Below, piece after piece: positions 62,570 to 64,000 of a DNA stretch of 64,000 nucleotides (the first letter of the stretch is position 1; every line of letters starts with the position of its first letter). Position numbers and translations under genes: made by a program. The stretch spans positions 20,388 to 84,387 of the forward strand of contig JAMLIM010000006.1 in the NCBI GenBank assembly GCA_023954175.1, given 5' to 3'. A model generated the notes under the pieces. That model ran no database searches. It worked only from the letters and a program-made list of their open reading frames with translations, and was not told the origin of the DNA. The stretch is from Rhizobacter sp. (lineage in GTDB: Bacteria > Pseudomonadota > Gammaproteobacteria > Burkholderiales > Burkholderiaceae_C).

Positions 62570-64000
62570 TCATTCCTCCGTTCGTTCTCGCGTCCCGAGG
62601 CCGGCAGCGAGGCCCGGCCCGGCGCATGCAATGGGCCGCTCCTCGGCGGCCCGGCTCGCCGGACACTTGAAGGCGCGAGCCAGCACCGCCTGCCGCAACG
62701 CCTGCGCGCGCTTCAGGTTCGCATCGACCTCGGCCTCGACCTCGCGAACGATGGAGAGGCGGCGGTCGACTTCGGCGACGATGCGGAGCTGTTCGGCCAA
62801 CGGAGGCAATGGAATCGGAATCGCGCGACACAGCTCGAGCGTCAGATTGGACTGGCCAGCGGTTGTCTTGGCTCTGCGAACCGCCCAGTCCATGACTTCC
62901 GGCGCCATCAATGCGAGGGCGATGTATCTCGTCGACAGGGGGCCGACCGGCCGAATCCGCGCAATTGCCTGATTGATGTTTGCCTCAGGCAGTTCGGTGG
63001 GAACGAGGGATACCTGCCCGAGGGGTGGACCAACGATGTTGATCAGAACGTCGCCAGGTCGAACTTTCGAACGCGCCAAGTCCTTCTCGTGCGTGTCGCG
63101 GCTCACGAATGCTGGCTTGTAGGTGTGATTGAGCGAACCGTCGAAGGTGAGGTTGTAAACCTTCAAGAACTGAACATCGCCGGCGCCCTCTGAGAGCTTG
63201 CTTGAGGCGGGTGTGGTGCCCTTTGTGATGAAGTCCGAAATCTGATCGGCTGACGCCCACGTCCAGCCTTTCGGCAGGGCACTCAGCCCTCGTGTGTCTG
63301 GAATTGACGGATCACTGTACTGACCCCGGCCCGACCAAAGTTGCTTACGCGCGACCAGCACTCTCTGGAGCAAGTCCGTACCGCTCTCGAATACTTCACT
63401 GCGCGCTTCACCGATCGCAAGTTCCGTTGCAACGAGACGGCCAGCCACTGCCGCACTCAGTACTCCGTTCGCGAACCGGGCGAGGTTGGCCTTGACGCGC
63501 TTGAGGTTGGCGACGGCTTCATCGAGGCGGGAGAACTGCTTTTCGATTTCGGCGACGATGCGGCGTTGCTCGTCAACCGAGCGGATTGGAATCGGCAGCT
63601 TCTTCGCGTTTGCGCCTGAGAGTTCCAGAAACGTGGTCCCGCTGGCAAGCGCCTCGGCCCGTTGCTTTGACCCTTTCAGCCACCAGTAGACGTACTCGGG
63701 GAGCACGCAGTCCTTGAGCACAAAGCTCTTGAATCCCTGATTGGTAGCGACCGGATTGCGCGCGATGGCGACGTACCCAACCGGTGCACGCGACGTGAAG
63801 AGCACAGCCCCCGCCGGAAGTAGCCGTGCCGACGACGATTCGAGGCCCTTTCGTGTAATGAAGCGGGCGCCATGAGCGATGAACTTCTCCCTGTACCCGG
63901 AAAGATCGGCTGGCGTGACCCACGGAACGTCGCCTGCTTCAAAGTTCGTCGGGTCGTTCGTTCGAGGCGTACCGCCGCCAACCACCTCTGCTATATCGCC
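62570..64000 (-). CDS. hsdS: Type I restriction-modification specificity subunit HsdS, 5' truncated by window
   Basis: About 476 residues visible; the frame is open to base 64000 so the N-terminus is outside. Two target-recognition domains: the first ending SGANAKKLPIPIRSVDEQRRIVAEIEKQFSRLDEAVANL, the second starting ALPKGWTWASADQISDF and ending AIPIPLPPLAEQLRIVAEVDRRLS. Each is followed by a long coiled-coil spacer. The two halves would read a bipartite DNA site. The target-recognition parts are visibly less GC-rich than neighbouring chromosomal genes, consistent with transfer and exchange. hsdR is not in the window. Confidence 0.93.
   Translation of the reverse strand, partial: GDIAEVVGGGTPRTNDPTNFEAGDVPWVTPADLSGYREKFIAHGARFITRKGLESSSARLLPAGAVLFTSRAPVGYVAIARNPVATNQGFKSFVLKDCVLPEYVYWWLKGSKQRAEALASGTTFLELSGANAKKLPIPIRSVDEQRRIVAEIEKQFSRLDEAVANLKRVKANLARFANGVLSAAVAGRLVATELAIGEARSEVFESGTDLLQRVLVARKQLWSGRGQYSDPSIPDTRGLSALPKGWTWASADQISDFITKGTTPASSKLSEGAGDVQFLKVYNLTFDGSLNHTYKPAFVSRDTHEKDLARSKVRPGDVLINIVGPPLGQVSLVPTELPEANINQAIARIRPVGPLSTRYIALALMAPEVMDWAVRRAKTTAGQSNLTLELCRAIPIPLPPLAEQLRIVAEVDRRLSIVREVEAEVDANLKRAQALRQAVLARAFKCPASRAAEERPIACAGPGLAAGLGTRERTEE

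Overview
The window is a strongly GC-rich chromosomal segment, almost certainly from a betaproteobacterium of the order Burkholderiales. Nearly all third codon positions are G or C. Supporting content is the yidC-mnmE pair, lptD-surA-rsmA facing an amgK-type sugar kinase, a BktB-like thiolase and a moxR/DUF58/DUF4381/bat operon. Placement near the Rubrivivax/Leptothrix/Piscinibacter group is an inference from gene content only. By eye I found no rRNA, tRNA, CRISPR array, insertion sequence or prophage.

Layout. 1-11 kb: the 3' end of yidC and mnmE, then a minus-strand run (histidine phosphatase, DUF3616 protein, PepSY protein with a small membrane protein), then a TetR-regulated MFP/permease/ATPase exporter headed by a near-perfect 26-bp inverted repeat, a BktB-like thiolase and a hemolysin III protein. 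10.9-12 kb: a secreted barnase-type RNase, its barstar inhibitor and an intrinsic terminator. 12-18 kb: outer-membrane biogenesis (lptD-surA-rsmA) divergent from amgK. 18-30 kb: single housekeeping or accessory genes (LysR regulator, DMT transporter, ABC exporter, FkbM methyltransferase, M20 dipeptidase, lipase-like hydrolase, dienoyl-CoA isomerase-like crotonase, multi-SLBB OPX protein). 29.6-34.3 kb: a tight five-gene minus-strand operon (DMT transporter, aminotransferase, PhzF, VOC protein, threonine-dehydratase-like enzyme). 34.5-39 kb: hydrolases, a phosphatase, an enolase-superfamily enzyme and an MBL-fold hydrolase. 39-47 kb: the moxR-DUF58-DUF4381-batA-batBC-batD operon, with batB and batC fused.

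46.5-54.5 kb is a sharply bounded block in which every gene (5' end of moxR, an RND permease, its membrane-fusion and outer-membrane partners, a TTC38-type TPR protein) is broken by dense frameshifts and base changes. Flanking genes are intact. I read this as poor consensus sequence rather than biological decay, but only reads can decide. 54.5-58.7 kb holds an amidase, a dipeptide-type solute-binding protein and a DppF-like ATPase without permeases. 58.7-64 kb is a type I restriction-modification island (hsdS, a small conserved protein with nuclease-like features, an AlbA_2 protein, hsdM) pressed directly against the DppF-like gene; hsdS runs off the window.

Two sequence themes run through the window. 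One is a family of modular palindromic repeats (three copies, one in frame inside the M20 dipeptidase). The other is short in-frame tandem repeats inside genes, most frequent in the bat operon and amgK. The best candidates for something less described are the hsd island with its two accessory genes, the aminotransferase/PhzF/dehydratase operon, and the TetR-exporter module with its operator.
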